A stretch of 64,000 bases of DNA from Acanthaster planci (Eukaryota; Echinodermata; Asteroidea; Valvatida; Acanthasteridae), in the NCBI RefSeq assembly GCF_001949145.1, contig NW_019091380.1, forward strand, positions 1,557,600-1,621,599, in the 5' to 3' direction. How positions within the stretch are numbered: position 1 is the first letter of the stretch; every line of letters starts with the position of its first letter. Position numbers and translations under genes: made by a program. The notes beneath the pieces are model-generated. The model saw nothing but the letters and a program-made list of their open reading frames with translations. It did not search any database and was not told the origin of the DNA. This document shows, one piece after another, positions 36,629-48,396 of this stretch.

Positions 36629-36766
36629 ATCACCCAGAGGCCACCTAAGGAGGTCCAGCCCATGGAACCGGCTGAGTTTGCACGCATTTTGACTGAGAAA
36701 CTGGAACGGGTCTTGAGACAACAAGAGATGGAAGAGCGGCTCTCGGCGAGGTTACGGAAAGTGGAG
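36629..36766 (+). CDS. axin: Axin coding exon 4: GSK3-binding helix
   Basis: Encodes residues 379-424 (ITQRPPKEVQPMEPAEF onward). The amphipathic helix MEPAEFARILTEKLERVLR keeps the four hydrophobic contacts known from the human GSK3beta-Axin complex: Phe388, Leu392, Leu396 and Val399 correspond here to F395, L399, L403 and V406. A charged coiled segment (QQEMEERLSARLRKVE) follows. This helix tethers GSK3 next to beta-catenin. The donor is GTAAGG at 36767. If the later acceptor at 36638 is used, the residues ITQ are lost. Confidence 0.94.
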
Positions 36767-37182
36767 GTAAGGGGAAAGGAAAGTATTACATTATCTCTAA
36801 TTTGTGGCACCCACTGGCTGTTAGTACGACCTTTGAGAACTATGCAACTGCAGTGCAAAGTTGGAGGGTAACAGTTGGTAAGAGAGTGCTCTGCGCTAAA
36901 TTCAATTGTAAGAGAGTTTGCTAGAAAACCTATTTCTTGCACTGGTAGAAGTTGTACCATGGCTCAAGTGTGATGGAATGCCTGTACATTTGACGGACAT
37001 AAGAATTTGAAATTTCTGTTGTCATCGTACATGTACCTCAGAAAAAACACAAACAGCATACCCCGTGTAACTGACGGATGTGTAGACTTTGTACACTTTT
37101 GAAACTACTAGTAGAAAGTAAAGTGAGTAATACAAGCCAGCAGGTGTTCTTAGTCTTTGTGATTTGTGTTCTCTTTTCTTAG
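36767..37182 (+). other. axin: Axin intron 4 (416 bp)
   Basis: A phase-0 intron with donor GTAAGG and acceptor TTCTCTTTTCTTAG. Nothing notable was seen inside. Confidence 0.8.
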
Positions 37183-37832
37183 GAAGAGGAATCGGACCCA
37201 GACAGGACAGCAAGTGCGGCCGACGCGCCTAGGATATCGGCAGCCATGTTTGAGAAGGGAGCGCTACCCGAAGATGACCCCAACAGCATTCTTGATAATC
37301 ACTTCTCCCGCGTGTTTGTGGACTCTGCCCGGCACACTCCAGGTGACTACTCACCCCGGTCCCAGTCGCCCGAGCGGGCGCACCGGGCCAAGAATCCCAA
37401 CCCATTGGGTGGGCCGCTGGTCCCGCCAGGGATGACCACCAAGCAGGTGATCCCCCACCACCAGCTGCCACAGCAGTACAGCAAGCACGCCATGCAGAGG
37501 CAGCGGACCAAGGAGGCGTACACGCCGGGCTACAACGTCGACCCGGAGATGTCGCTGGCCGACTACAAATACTTCATGCAGCACAAGGCCAAGATTGAAA
37601 TGGACGCTGTGCCGCAGAGAACATTAGCTGTCATGACGGGCGAACCCGGTGACTCAATATACCACAAACTCAGAGCTCGAGGAGACAGTTTAACCATGGA
37701 CCTTCTAACGGACACAACGAAACATGTCAAAACGAAAAAATCCAGCAAAAAGTCTGATATTTCTTCCATCTCCAAGACAACGGACAGTGGAATTTACGAG
37801 GGTCCTCCTTCATTACCATCAGACAACGAAAG
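37183..37832 (+). CDS. axin: Axin coding exon 5: beta-catenin-binding helix and phosphorylated linker
   Basis: Encodes residues 425-640 plus two bases. After an acidic start (EEESDPDRT), the segment PEDDPNSILDNHFSRVF (about 453-469) matches the vertebrate beta-catenin-binding helix ENPESILDEHVQRV. The key I, L, H and V positions are kept (I460, L461, H464, V468). HTPG (T476), YSP (S481) and QSP (S486) correspond to the TP/SP sites phosphorylated by GSK3 in vertebrate Axin. The second half is less conserved: a His/Gln patch, DPEMSLADYKYFMQHKAK, and a lysine- and serine-rich stretch near the end. The exon finishes GAAAG|GTAAAA; the donor is weaker than average, and reading through gives an immediate TAA. 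Confidence 0.93.
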
Positions 37833-38141
37833 GTAAAACCACCTTAAATCAAGTGTTCAGTGATTCTTCTTTCAAGCGGGAATTGAAAAGCTAAAGAGTG
37901 TAAAAATAATCAGAGCAGAACTTTTAAACCAACTTGTGCGTAAAAACAGTGGTCTGAATTCTGATATCAGAGATTACAACTTTGGATCAGCCCAGGCAGG
38001 GGATTGCCCTTCCCATAATGGCTTTTTCGATAATGATGACTTATTTTGCTGGGGGGTGACCAGGGAGGTTCATGCCTTGTTGTAAGTCCCGCCTTCGTTT
38101 TCACAAGTTAATGGACCTAGGATTTATGATTTGCCTGGCAG
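37833..38141 (+). other. axin: Axin intron 5 (309 bp)
   Basis: A phase-2 intron with acceptor TTTGCCTGGCAG. It is short and without repeats. Confidence 0.8.
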
Positions 38142-38279
38142 GATGCAACACATCGAGCAGTGGATTGAGGAGGGCGAGAGGTACAGCAAGCAGGTTGTCA
38201 GCAAGCCATACCGTCGGACGAGCCATCGCATGTCCCCCGATATCACCCAGACATCTTCCATGCCACAACACAGACAAAG
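38142..38279 (+). CDS. axin: Axin coding exon 6: MQWI-type helix
   Basis: Encodes residues 641-686 plus two bases. RMQHIEQWIEEGERYSKQ matches the vertebrate Axin helix KIMQWIIEGEKE, a conserved short block between the beta-catenin site and the DIX domain. A basic Ser/Thr-rich tail (SKPYRRTSHRMSPD) follows. The donor CAAAG|GTCAGC is weak at +3 to +6. It is the only nearby site that keeps the phase required by exon 7, so I accept it. Confidence 0.88.
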
Positions 38280-38792
38280 GTCAGCTCTCGTACTGAGCAC
38301 TCTGTCCAGTAATTTGCAGTGATTATGGGAAATAAGCATGAGATACAGTCTAAGACACAACTCACCAAATCAAGTCTTTTGAGTGGTCGTCCCTCAAACA
38401 AAACATGAACAGTCTGTAAAAGCTGTCGACATTCTTTTTCATGTAATATCCACGCATTCGTCATTGGTGTGAGACTGAGCTCTCACTGCAAAAAGCTGTA
38501 TATGTGCCCTTTGTCTACATGAGTGTGAAAAATGGAGATATGTGCTGGAGTTATATTAGCATTCTCACTGAGTGTCAGTGAAGGTGAAGCTTGTGGTTGT
38601 GTTGATAGCCGTGCAGTTCATGAAGTGGAGAATTGTTTTCATGCAAGGGTAGAATGGGAAAAGCAGTAACTATGGTTTACCTCAAGGTTTTACAAGGTGC
38701 CACCTGATTATTTTTACAGTCTCGTCCGAAATTGATCTTCTCCTGCGCATCACTTGACGTGTAAATTCATGGAACATTTTCAATTTTGACAG
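38280..38792 (+). other. axin: Axin intron 6 (513 bp), tandem acceptor
   Basis: A phase-2 intron ending in TTTTGACAGCAG. It has two usable AGs (38791-38792 and 38794-38795), a NAGNAG acceptor. No other feature was seen. Confidence 0.8.
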
Positions 38793-39014
38793 CAGTATGC
38801 CAAAGAAGCCCATCGCCTACAATACGTCGCGGCCTACCTCGCAGGAGCGGACCTACTGCGCCACCAAACAGCTGCCCCAGCGGAGTTCCCCGCACTTGCC
38901 CACCCAGCCCATCATGCAGGACCCCAGCATGCCCCTCAACAAGCCTCCCGAGCCCCTCACTGTCCTGGAGGAGGTGCGGCGCAGGATAGACGTCTCCAGC
39001 AAGCAGCGCCAAAG
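38793..39014 (+). CDS. axin: Axin coding exon 7: conserved central block
   Basis: Encodes residues 687-760 plus two bases. IMQDPSMPLNKPPEPLTVLE followed by EVRRRID corresponds to vertebrate IQDPTMPPHPAPNPLTQLEE with ARRRLE, one of the most conserved blocks between the beta-catenin site and DIX. The 5' end is ambiguous by three bases: the first AG gives Ser-Ser-Met, the second Ser-Met. The donor is CAAAG|GTAGAT; reading through gives an immediate TAG. Confidence 0.92.
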
Positions 39015-40080
39015 GTAGATCTGGCATAAGAATTCTTCCACCCTAACAGTCCCCAGTCGTCCACCTGTCGAAGGACTGTTAGGTCAACTCAGTAATTACA
39101 TCACAACCTTCACAAGATTCACAGTATTGAACAGTTCCTGTCATTCAACTATGTAATGTATTATTATCCTTGCTGATTGGGCTTACATCGTCTGAACATT
39201 CCCGTAACCATTTCAATTCACTGAAGAGTAAATGGAGATGGCCCAGTGCTGGCATTTCAGGTGCAGATGGCAAACCAGAATAACCCTTAATGCCCTAACA
39301 GGTACACAATCACTCCTGCAGAGAGGTAAAGTGACTTGCCCTAGTTTACAACTTGCAATCAGGTGCTTGATTCAATCCCAGACCCCATTCAGGCCTCATA
39401 CCCCACCGCACAGATCCCTGTTGAGACTGATGTATGTTAATATCTGATGTCACACTGCTATCCTTGCACTGTGTCTAAGTGTGCACTATAAGTTATCCTT
39501 CCATGCTTACTGGAACATGTCTGTATATTTTCCATCCCGAATGCTGTTGGAATACATTAGGTCGAATGCTGCTCTTGGATCCAACGTGACACAACAAGTC
39601 ACAAGTTACCAGAGCTCCTTTGTAGCGGCAAGCATTCAAATCAGTTTTCAGGCGAAGAGGAAAGAAATTGGTGGCGTCAACTTGCTCTCTGCACTTCTTC
39701 CATGTTTATTGCGATGTCACAGTTAAAAATGAAAAGCTCAGTGTGCTCTTGCCAATGTACAATAAAAACAAGTAACTGGGGGAAAAGAAACCTCAAGACT
39801 CAAGTTTGCTGGATGCTGCTGCATGACATGGAAGTGAGCACGATAATCGAGCAGATAAAGAGATCAAATCTGCTGTGTAACATTGCATATTGCCCTGGGC
39901 CTACCTAGGTGAATGAGTATCAGTAGTGTGTATGTTTGTTGGGATTCCAGTGTGTAGTCGCTTTTTATTGAAATGCGACACCCACGTCAAATTTCAGTCG
40001 TGCATAATCAAGCCACTGCATTGAATTGTACGTGTAGTTGATCTCCACCGACCTCTCTGAAATGTTTGCCCTCCCCGCAG
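39015..40080 (+). other. axin: Axin intron 7 (1.07 kb)
   Basis: A phase-2 intron with acceptor TGCCCTCCCCGCAG. It contains a CORE-SINE-like fragment near 39322-39390. No exon was recognised. Confidence 0.8.
39322..39390 (+). repeat. Possible CORE-SINE-like fragment
   Basis: GAGAGGTAAAGTGACTTGCC is very close to the central core word shared by MIR-type CORE-SINEs (GAGGTTAAGTGACTTGCCC). About 40 nt later a degenerate TTGATTCAATCCCAGACC is reminiscent of the MIR segment that ends in a tRNA-like GATTCGAACCC. Only short words match, so the identification is weak. Confidence 0.3.
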
Positions 40081-40200
40081 GCATTCGGATGGGATGCGCA
40101 AGGAGAGGAGACCCACCAGCAACAACCCGCCCACTCGTGTGACCTCGGCTCCAGCCAAAATGGCCCCTGTGGTCTTGTCAGATACCACGGAAGATCAAGG
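40081..40200 (+). CDS. axin: Axin coding exon 8: variable linker before DIX
   Basis: Encodes residues 761-800 plus two bases (RHSDGMRKERRPTSNNPPTR and on to VVLSDTTEDQG). The basic, proline/serine-rich sequence is poorly conserved, as in the corresponding vertebrate linker, where a short acidic S/T-E motif (SDMELSETE) precedes the DIX exon. SDTTEDQ may be its counterpart. Acceptor and donor (CAAGG|GTAGGT) are clean and the phase matches both sides. Confidence 0.9.
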
Positions 40201-42820
40201 GTAGGTTTTTTTTTTATTGTTTATACCCTATATGTGACAGATATAGGAACAAGACTATCCCTCTGCACTCCCCAGATCTTCAATCCAACTTCTAATACAC
40301 CAGTAAGAGAAAAATGTCTTCCATCCTGCTGCTTTTTAATGTTATATTCACGCTGGCTATAGACCTTTGTCATGGAACAGCCGTCTTAATTTTCTACCAT
40401 TCAAAGCAATGGAACCAAACGAATATATGAAGTTGTATTACTGCTGCCAATGGGTCTACTGGGAACAAGACAAGCACGGCAGCATCATGATAACTGTCTA
40501 TTGCCTGTTTTCATACACGTCCCAAAGACACAGCCTGGGCAGTCATGTTTAAGAAAGTGATATGTTAGAAGATGCATTGTTCTCATTTAACTTCGTTTAG
40601 CCTGCTAGTACAAGTATGCCATCACTTTAAAAATTGACTTTTGAAATTTCAATCAGCAAGTGTTTTTAGGCACAACAGGCATGATGCTGGTAATTAATTC
40701 TAACTTGCACAAAAGGAATGCAGCAAGCTGACATAGTGCATACAATTCAGCATGTGTTAATGGTGAGAACACCGTAGTACCAAGCTCTTTTGATTCTTGA
40801 GGAAGTTCTGTGCGTGTAAAACACTGAAAAGAGCCCATTGCTGTCTTTCGACACAAGATACTTGCATTGCAGAGATTAATTACTGCTGTTGTCTAGCAAG
40901 CGTCGCACAAAAATTAGTGTCTGCCTCCTTTTTGATGAATTTCCTGGATCTGTGAAATCATGAAAGGGAACAAAGGCTGTATTGTGCCTTTGTGTTGTTT
41001 CCGTTGTGGACAGCCAGCCTATCGCCTTTCCCTCTCCCAGCTTGGCTTTTACTTCTTCACTCCTTTCACAGCGTCCCTCAGCTGGGGTTGGAAAGCCTTT
41101 GAAAACAACTGCTTCCCGTGAATGCTGGCGATAAAGTAAAATGAAAAACAAACACGCACTAATGGAATTTAGGTGCTGGTGGCCGTTCCTGATGGAATGT
41201 TTGTTGTCATGAACATGAAATTTTTTCATTTCATTGCTCAGTTGTGAAACCAATTTCGGGTGCTGAACAAGACAAAAAAAAGTCTAGACAACAGTGACAA
41301 TGCTTTGTCAGGATGCAGAAAGAGCGGAAAACTTGCCGTGATGTAGCTGGATTTTTAACGGTCAATTCAACTTGGAGGGAATAAATTCTGACTTGGGAGT
41401 CACAATTCTGTTCAGAACCAACTGAAAATATTCCTAGCCGCCCCCCCCAATCATTCTCCCCTAAAAAGAGAAAAGCAAATCACTGTAGTTAATGGTACAT
41501 GTGTGCACAGTGTGCTGTGAAGATGCCTGAACTCGGCCAATCCTTGAGCTCATGTTGAATTCAATGTTTGCAGCTGAGTGGACGTAGGAGTCAGCTATGG
41601 CACACATTTAACTCTCTAAACATTTTTTTTTTTTTTTTCAATTTTGAGTTGAGTATGGTCCCTGTTCCCTTCTGATAGCCTATGCCGAAAGATACTTCCC
41701 CTTCCCCTCCGAGAAAAACAAAATGGAAAAAAAGAGACAAAGAGTTCCTCTCTAAAGGGGATGTGTGTTGCTAATGCATGTGATGTGTGATGGATATGCT
41801 GTGCATTGAGAAACGGCAGGTTAAAAAGCGAGGCTTGAATGCCGCCTTTCTGGACAGATTTCCCCATTGTTCAGAGGGGAAATTAAAATCCAGGCTACAC
41901 CTGACACAAATGTAGTATGTGCATTATGTGATGTAGAACCCCCCCCAGATGTAGGTTAGAAAATTAAAATTAAGCATCATCAACGTTGTTTTGATATTAC
42001 CACGTTTCTGTCCAAGTTTTCTTCGGTCGTTCTGAGCACTGATGAGCATCACAGATGTTATGTACATGTACAGTTCATGTACAGTCATAGGGTAGGCATG
42101 GTGTCCATGTTAACCCTAACCCCCTAGGCTCCTGCACTAGAAAGCATACTGAACCTCACAAAATCCAACAGGTTCATGTACTTGTCTATGTACTTGTACA
42201 TGCAGGTCACTGTGCCAAACCTGATAAACTCCAACAGAACGAGCCCGTTGGAGTTTGAGTGATACGGTATGGATGGGTCTATACAGTATAGGATGACTTG
42301 CACTGAACACTACCAAACCTGACAAAATCAAGCANAACAAGTTCCTCAGGTATGGTCCCAAACCTGCCAAAACCTCACAAAACCTGCTGTTGAAGTATGG
42401 CAGGTTTTGGGCAGTTACGGTTAAGGAACCAACACAACGGCCTGGCTGTGCCCTCTCAGTGTGTGAGTTTCCTTCCCGAGAAATGCAAACAACTTCAGGA
42501 GATGAGATTTAGATGTAGAGCAGCTCAATCCACCAGTGGCATGAACGCCAAGTTGGCAACCAGTAAATAAAATGAAATCCGGCCACAAGCTGGCCGTTTG
42601 GGGGGGATAGCCAAATCTCCAGATGAGTGCATAGTTTTGCAGCCACTTACCTTTATTATGCAGTGCTCAGTACATTTTTTTCCTATCTGTACCTCTTAAA
42701 GAGGGTATTTTTAATTTCCTTGTCTGTTGATCACTTCAACTTTGTAATCTTTTCAGGTACCGTTAGCTTTTTTGGTGTGAGCATGGTGGTTACAATTGCT
42801 TGTCCTTATCTTTTCCACAG
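40201..42820 (+). other. axin: Axin intron 8 (2.6 kb), tandem acceptor
   Basis: A phase-2 intron ending TTATCTTTTCCACAGCAG, with a second NAGNAG acceptor. It contains a poly-T tract near 41624-41638, a C-run near 41442, an undetermined base at 42335 and a family of short CCAAACCTG-type repeats (42137-42420). Confidence 0.75.
42137..42420. repeat. Irregular CCAAACCTG / CAGGTTTTGG repeat patch
   Basis: Degenerate units such as CCAAACCTGATAAACTCCAA (42213-42232), CCAAACCTGACAAAATCAAG (42313-42332) and CCAAACCTGCCAAAACCTCA (42358-42377) recur, with an inverted GGCAGGTTTTGGGCAG near 42400. The only N in the window (42335) falls inside, so the assembly here may be uncertain. Confidence 0.6.
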
Positions 42821-42997
42821 CAGGAAGAGTGGATCCAAGCAGCGAAGCGTAGCCCCGCCAGACGGTAAACAGACAACGGCGACAACAGTGGCCTACTACT
42901 TCTGCAATGACCCCATCCCCTACAGAACGACGCTACCCGGCGACAAGATCACCCTGGCCCAGTTCAAGACTCTCATTTCAAAGAAAGGAGACTACAG
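42821..42997 (+). CDS. axin: Axin coding exon 9: first half of DIX domain
   Basis: Encodes residues 801-859 plus two bases. A basic lead ([14 protein letters not shown]) is followed by [15 protein letters not shown], the diagnostic start of the Axin DIX domain (vertebrate VVAYYFCGEPIPYRT). The exon continues with [21 protein letters not shown] polymerises head to tail and binds Dishevelled DIX. The 5' end is ambiguous by one codon: the first AG gives Gly-Arg-Lys, the second Gly-Lys. Arg-Lys matches the vertebrate RK. The donor is CTACAG|GTAGGC. Confidence 0.95.
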
Positions 42998-45900
42998 GTA
43001 GGCCGACACATTGGCCCTCATTGGCCTTCCAGATCCCACAAAATCCACCAGGAGATTTTTAGGAAGATTTTGCGGGGTTGGAGATGCTCCTTGCTTCCAT
43101 CTTAGAGAACATAACACAGGTCTGCATGCAGTGGAGGATTCAGAAGAATTTAGGCAAGTTTCCTAGCCAGGGGTCTGATCTGCGGAAAATCTGGCTTCAA
43201 AAATTTCTTTGCCCAGCATAAAATGGCAGAGTACTATTTGCTGGAAATGTACATGCTGTGATTTTTGGCGAGTAATCTGTGGTTGCTACAAAGCATTGGG
43301 GTTAGGTTTTTTTTTGGTCTTGCAAATTAACAGCTCTATGAAGTTCAGCCAAGGAGTTCTGCTGGCAAGGTTACTCATTCCTTTGTCACTGAATTAAAAA
43401 ATCTAAAGACTAAAGAAAATCAAAGTCTGTAACCTGCCTGTTGGGCATTTTGTATTATTCCGTTATGTCATGTGATCCCTTACTATGCTCTTGGCATGGA
43501 GAAGTATCCACTTCCAACTCCCCTTACTTAACTCTTGCCCAAAAAGCCTCTCACCTGTCAGTTATGATTTGACTCCTAATCGGAGCTCACCTGATCAGTA
43601 TCACATTAAGTGCACGTCCCTCTCCGTTTTTAAGAATTCCCAGTCATAAAATCTAATTTGAAACGCTGGGACGATGGACATTCACAAGCAAGGATGCACA
43701 GACCCCAAGGGATGTGGGCTGTCATCCTCATCACAGTCCTATCACACTTGGCTGCACTGGCTGGTCAGCCGAGGCTGATGGGCCGGTCACTCACTGCGGA
43801 CAGTCCAGAAGGAAATACACATATCTTAGAGCGTCTTTTTTGGCGTGTGGTATCCGCCGCTTATCAGATGGAATTTGCATGGCATTATTCCCTCTTGTGA
43901 TTATCTGATATGGAGGTGAAGAACACGTCCGCGCAAGACTTGTTACTGGACTGTGAAATGCAATCAGTATTCTTCTGGTTTGAAGCACTTGAGGATGGCT
44001 GTTCCTCCTGAGAAGAGACGCATAGCCTTAGAATTTCCAGAATCCAACTTGGCTTCCGTGTCAGAATTGGTGCTGTTCCCGAAATTAATTCTGGTATACC
44101 AGTGTGCAAGTTATGATTTGTTGGTCCTGATTAAATGCCTGTCTCCACACAGCTCTTGTTTTTCTTGCCTGACATGTTTCTCTACATGCCCGATTGCTTG
44201 TGCCAATCTTTTCTGCAGTGGTACAGGATGGCCGTTACTGTAGGACACTAATTCCCCCCCCCCTCAAGAATAACTAAGTTCACGTTGGCATGAAATGCCC
44301 CTTTGAATTAAGATGCAAATCTAACAGTGAAAGCTGCAGATAATGAAGCAGATACGGAGTTTCAGTCTAGCCCTTGCTGTAATAATCCTACATTGGCTGG
44401 GGTGAATTTTTACACCATAACAACTAAGGAAGGCCAACCGCATTATGGCACTCAATCCAGGGGGGGGGGAAGAACCTTGAGGTGCTAGGACAACGAAATA
44501 TGATATCGCTATCCCAGGGAATTGCCCCAGCTCCCAGGCTCCCGGTTTCCCTCTCCTGGCTTCAGGGTCTTTGCCTTCTAGAAGCTGAAGTCACATCCGC
44601 ACTTGATGCCTTGTACGTTACTGACAGATCCAGCAGGAGATCAGAGTGCTCACTTTTTTTCCCCGCTTTTGATTTTGTTGGGATCAGCACGCTGCTGTCC
44701 ACTGGTTGGCCTCTAATGCCCCCCAGGCAGGCTTGTCAGGTCAGACTGGCTGAGGTGTTGCTCTTGCACCAAGATGTTATTTTGGGCTGATGAGAGACGA
44801 GATTAGGGCCGGACTGAATTCTGGGGTCTCCACATAGGCTGCTTGGTACCCTGATATCACTGGTACCGTATTGTTCAGGAAGAACTATATAAGCTTTTCC
44901 TTCGAGTGCTTTGTGACAGTTACTAGTGGTGAACTTAGAATGTGAGATTTTTAAAAGAAACATGTTTAATAGTTTTTCTAAACCAGAAAAATAGCTACAA
45001 AGTGCAAAAATTAATAAAAAATAATGCAACAAATTATAGAATGCATTACCAATGCATGCCCCTTTAATTTCTTGTTCCTTTTTGTATGTGACTCACAGGA
45101 GGGTCCCTTTATTACAAATGATTTATTCTTTATCATTGAATTTGGCTTTCCAATTGCAAACAAAGTACATTGCAGCAAATTACAGCCCTGTTTTTGCACC
45201 ACTTAAGAACCCTACCAAATCTCCTCATCATCCAACCCATCCTTGATCATTTCCTCTCTTGCTCTCTGCTCAGATTAAGAAGCAGTAAGGGGAGGCAATT
45301 TTCCCAATGAACGTCTCAATTTTGAATACCCCAAAGTAAACACTGTGGACTCAACATTATCATGTAGGCAGCCCCTTTGATGTCAGAACTCTCGAGAGAA
45401 GAATCCTCTGTTTTTGGAGGAGGGTCCAAACCGCATCAACAGAAGCTCTGTACTCCTTCAAATTCACGGGAGTGAAGATAATCACTAATCATAACACTCA
45501 GGGGGAAGCGTTTTCGGATTTTAGTCGGCCGCGTCTCGAGAGCGGCAGTTTAAAAAGACCCTGAACAGTCGGGAGGCTTCGTGAGAGTGGTCTTCTTGGA
45601 GAGATGTTTTCATTGTCTGATTACCTCCCTGCCCCTCCTCCCTTCCTGCGCATTATTTCTGCCAGGATGCTTCCGCCATCCCGAGGGAGCTGCCGTGGCC
45701 TTTGCTCAGTACCGGTAAGGCTGGCATGGTGGCGTTGCTTTCTGCCAGGTTAGAATCACTGACCGAGAAATTCGGGCGAAAAATAACCAGGGAACGGCTT
45801 CAAAACTGTAAAATGCATTACTTCAGGAAAATCCCCCCAGAGTGAAGTATTTCTGCCGTCAGGAAGAAGCGAAATTAATTGAAGAAGTCTAAGAAAAGTT

Positions 45901-48396
45901 TTTGTATGACTTCATGTGAAAGACGTACAATCTAACATTTTTTTATTCATTAGTATGTTTGAGCACATTAAAATACAGAGAGGAAAGCATAACAGTGTGT
46001 TGGTTTAACACTTTTCTGTTCCTTTCAAAATTGAGAAGACAGGCGAAGGGAAGGCTTTCTGTGTCTGTTTTTGCTACATTAAGTGATCTAAGTGATGGAT
46101 GCCCTCAGGGAATCTGAGAGGCAGGGCACTGAATGGCCGTCCTGGTGCTGCCCCACTGCGGTTGTAAGGCCTAAGTCTGGAAGAGAGATGGCACAGGGGC
46201 CAAAGATGCAATCTCATTGTTTTGCCAGCCACTCTGTCCGTCGCTTGATAGAGCATTTTGTTTAGAGAAAGCCGAGCTCTCCAGAGGCAATTTGAAATTG
46301 CTAATTGGCTGGAGAAGGGACAAGAGTAGGTGTTGTCATTTGGCCAAGGTACTCATCAGGGGTCATCAGGGCTGCGCATGTGCACGCAACCATCTGTCTT
46401 GCAACCTGTTAAAACATCTCTTACTGAAGTATGTTCCTGTTTTGGTCATTTCTGTCTAAAGCTGTGTCGTTTTTCAATTTGGTTTATTAATCGACCCCCC
46501 CACACACACACTAAATGCAAGCTCAGAAGTTTGATAGTTCAAAGCATATTCCAACCAATAATGATTTCTGATGTATTTAAGTGCATAATTAGCAGACTTG
46601 GAGGCTGTGCCAGCAATGGGCATCATTGTCTAAATCTACGGGTGCATTTGCTGTGGTGTTACAGGGAAAACGTCAAAGGCTCAGTCACAAACGACCCAAT
46701 TTTGACATTGTTTAAAGCTCTCAGTATTCAGATGTTGGACAGTACCACAAGGGTTTAATTCAGTTGACTTTTAATCAGTGAGGAATTGTGTTAGTTGAGC
46801 GGCTCAATCAGATTGTGAGTGAAAATAAACAGAATAAGTGGTCTCTAGTCCCTCCAGTTCTTCCAAAGAGATTTAGGGATTATGTTAGTGTTTATTATCA
46901 TGTGGAGTGCGTAGGCAAGCACCATCTGCCCTTGTGGGAATCGACCGGAGTTTGGATGGAATAGATTTTGAAAGCAGTGTTAGCTGTAATGACAAGTGGT
47001 GGAGGCTTTGTTGCTCTGTGTACGGGATAGAGCGAGCTCAGATGTGGTCGTAGAGCATCGGTACTCTGTTTACTTTGATGTTCGAAAGATTGAACCATTT
47101 AAGTTGGTTTGAAGTTGGTTTTTTTTTTTTTTCATGAGTGAACGCAATGCAAAGATTTAGTTGAAATTTCACATTGAAATGGTCGTTGTTTAGTAATGAT
47201 TCGTGCATGCAGTATTATGCCGTGCCAATCCCAAACCATGAAATTCAAATTCATTGGTTCGAGGTCTGTTTGTTTTGTTTTGTCTTTTCGAACTGAAGAG
47301 TTGTCTAGGGGATTACTCCAGGGTTGTGTTTTGGTAGTAATAACCAATAAGTGCTGTTGGTCAGGGGTTGGATAAGTTGGTGATTTGGTTTCTCAAGCAA
47401 GTGTGGCCTTTGGGTCAGCGTTCTGATGTTCAAAACCTAGCTTACTTTCATGCCCAAGAAGAAATGCTGGCATCCTGTACATGTACATGTAATCGGCTTT
47501 AGCGCAAACAGTATAACAAACTTGAATTTTTAAAACCAATATGTGTTGATGCATTTTTGGCCCTAGGTCACACCACCCACTAGTTTCATGGTCCCCCCTC
47601 ACATCTCTGGCTTCGAAACAGGAATGATAGGCTTTCTCTTGGCTGTTCCCTCCCCTGCTGGTGTCCTTTGATGGCCACCGTCGCCCCCTGGCATGTCATC
47701 AGCAACACCAAAATTAACAGTAATTGGTGCCGCCTCAAACTGCAGAGACTGGGCTGAAACTGGAAACCGCCGGCTCTAATTGGCTGGTTTGCTCTGATGA
47801 TCTGGAACACACACATTCTCGTTTGAAACACTGTAATGACAGTGCACCCCGGGTTGCGGACCCATGTCGAGGGAACAGTGGTTGCCAGGGCGGCCATCTT
47901 TGATTTATTTGCTACAAAAATTTGTTGTGGCATTTAAGACAGCGCCTCAGGAGCTACAGTTGCAGTTGGCCCGGCACCTGTCTCAGCCATCTCATTTCAT
48001 GTCCTTTTTTTTTCCCCACTGGCCTGAGGGCTACATCACAACTTCGTGTACATCCACCCTCAAAGTTGTTGTGACTTGGGGAGAATATTTTGTGGTTGGA
48101 CTGTATACATTTTGCCAACTACCTGGAATGCCACTACGCAGGGGATATTGTTACAAGATAGGGATGCATACCTCAGCTGTGTTGCGAGGCATTTTTGATA
48201 GAGAATGCCACCTTTGCGCGTGCATACCAGTTCTTATTAAATAGCTGAATGTATTGCAGATAATTTTGTTTTCCTCATGACACTTTTTTTGGGATTAATG
48301 TCAACTCGACTTGCTTTCAGAAATGAGAATGACGGGGGAACGAATTTGACATCCATTCACGAAAAAAAAAATCTCTCTGTTTGTTGCTTTCAACAG
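42998..48396 (+). other. axin: Axin intron 9 (5.4 kb)
   Basis: A phase-2 intron with acceptor TTGCTTTCAACAG. It contains poly-G/C runs (44253-44262, 44460-44470) and poly-T near 47120-47131. Non-repetitive stretches near 45480-45720 and 46220-46330 have higher GC and CpG than the surroundings and might be regulatory. No exon was recognised. Confidence 0.75.

Noticed and set aside
38280-38292. Alternative exon 6 donor at GTACTG
   Set aside because: It would leave phase 0, which does not join exon 7 in the conserved frame; the weaker GTCAGC does.
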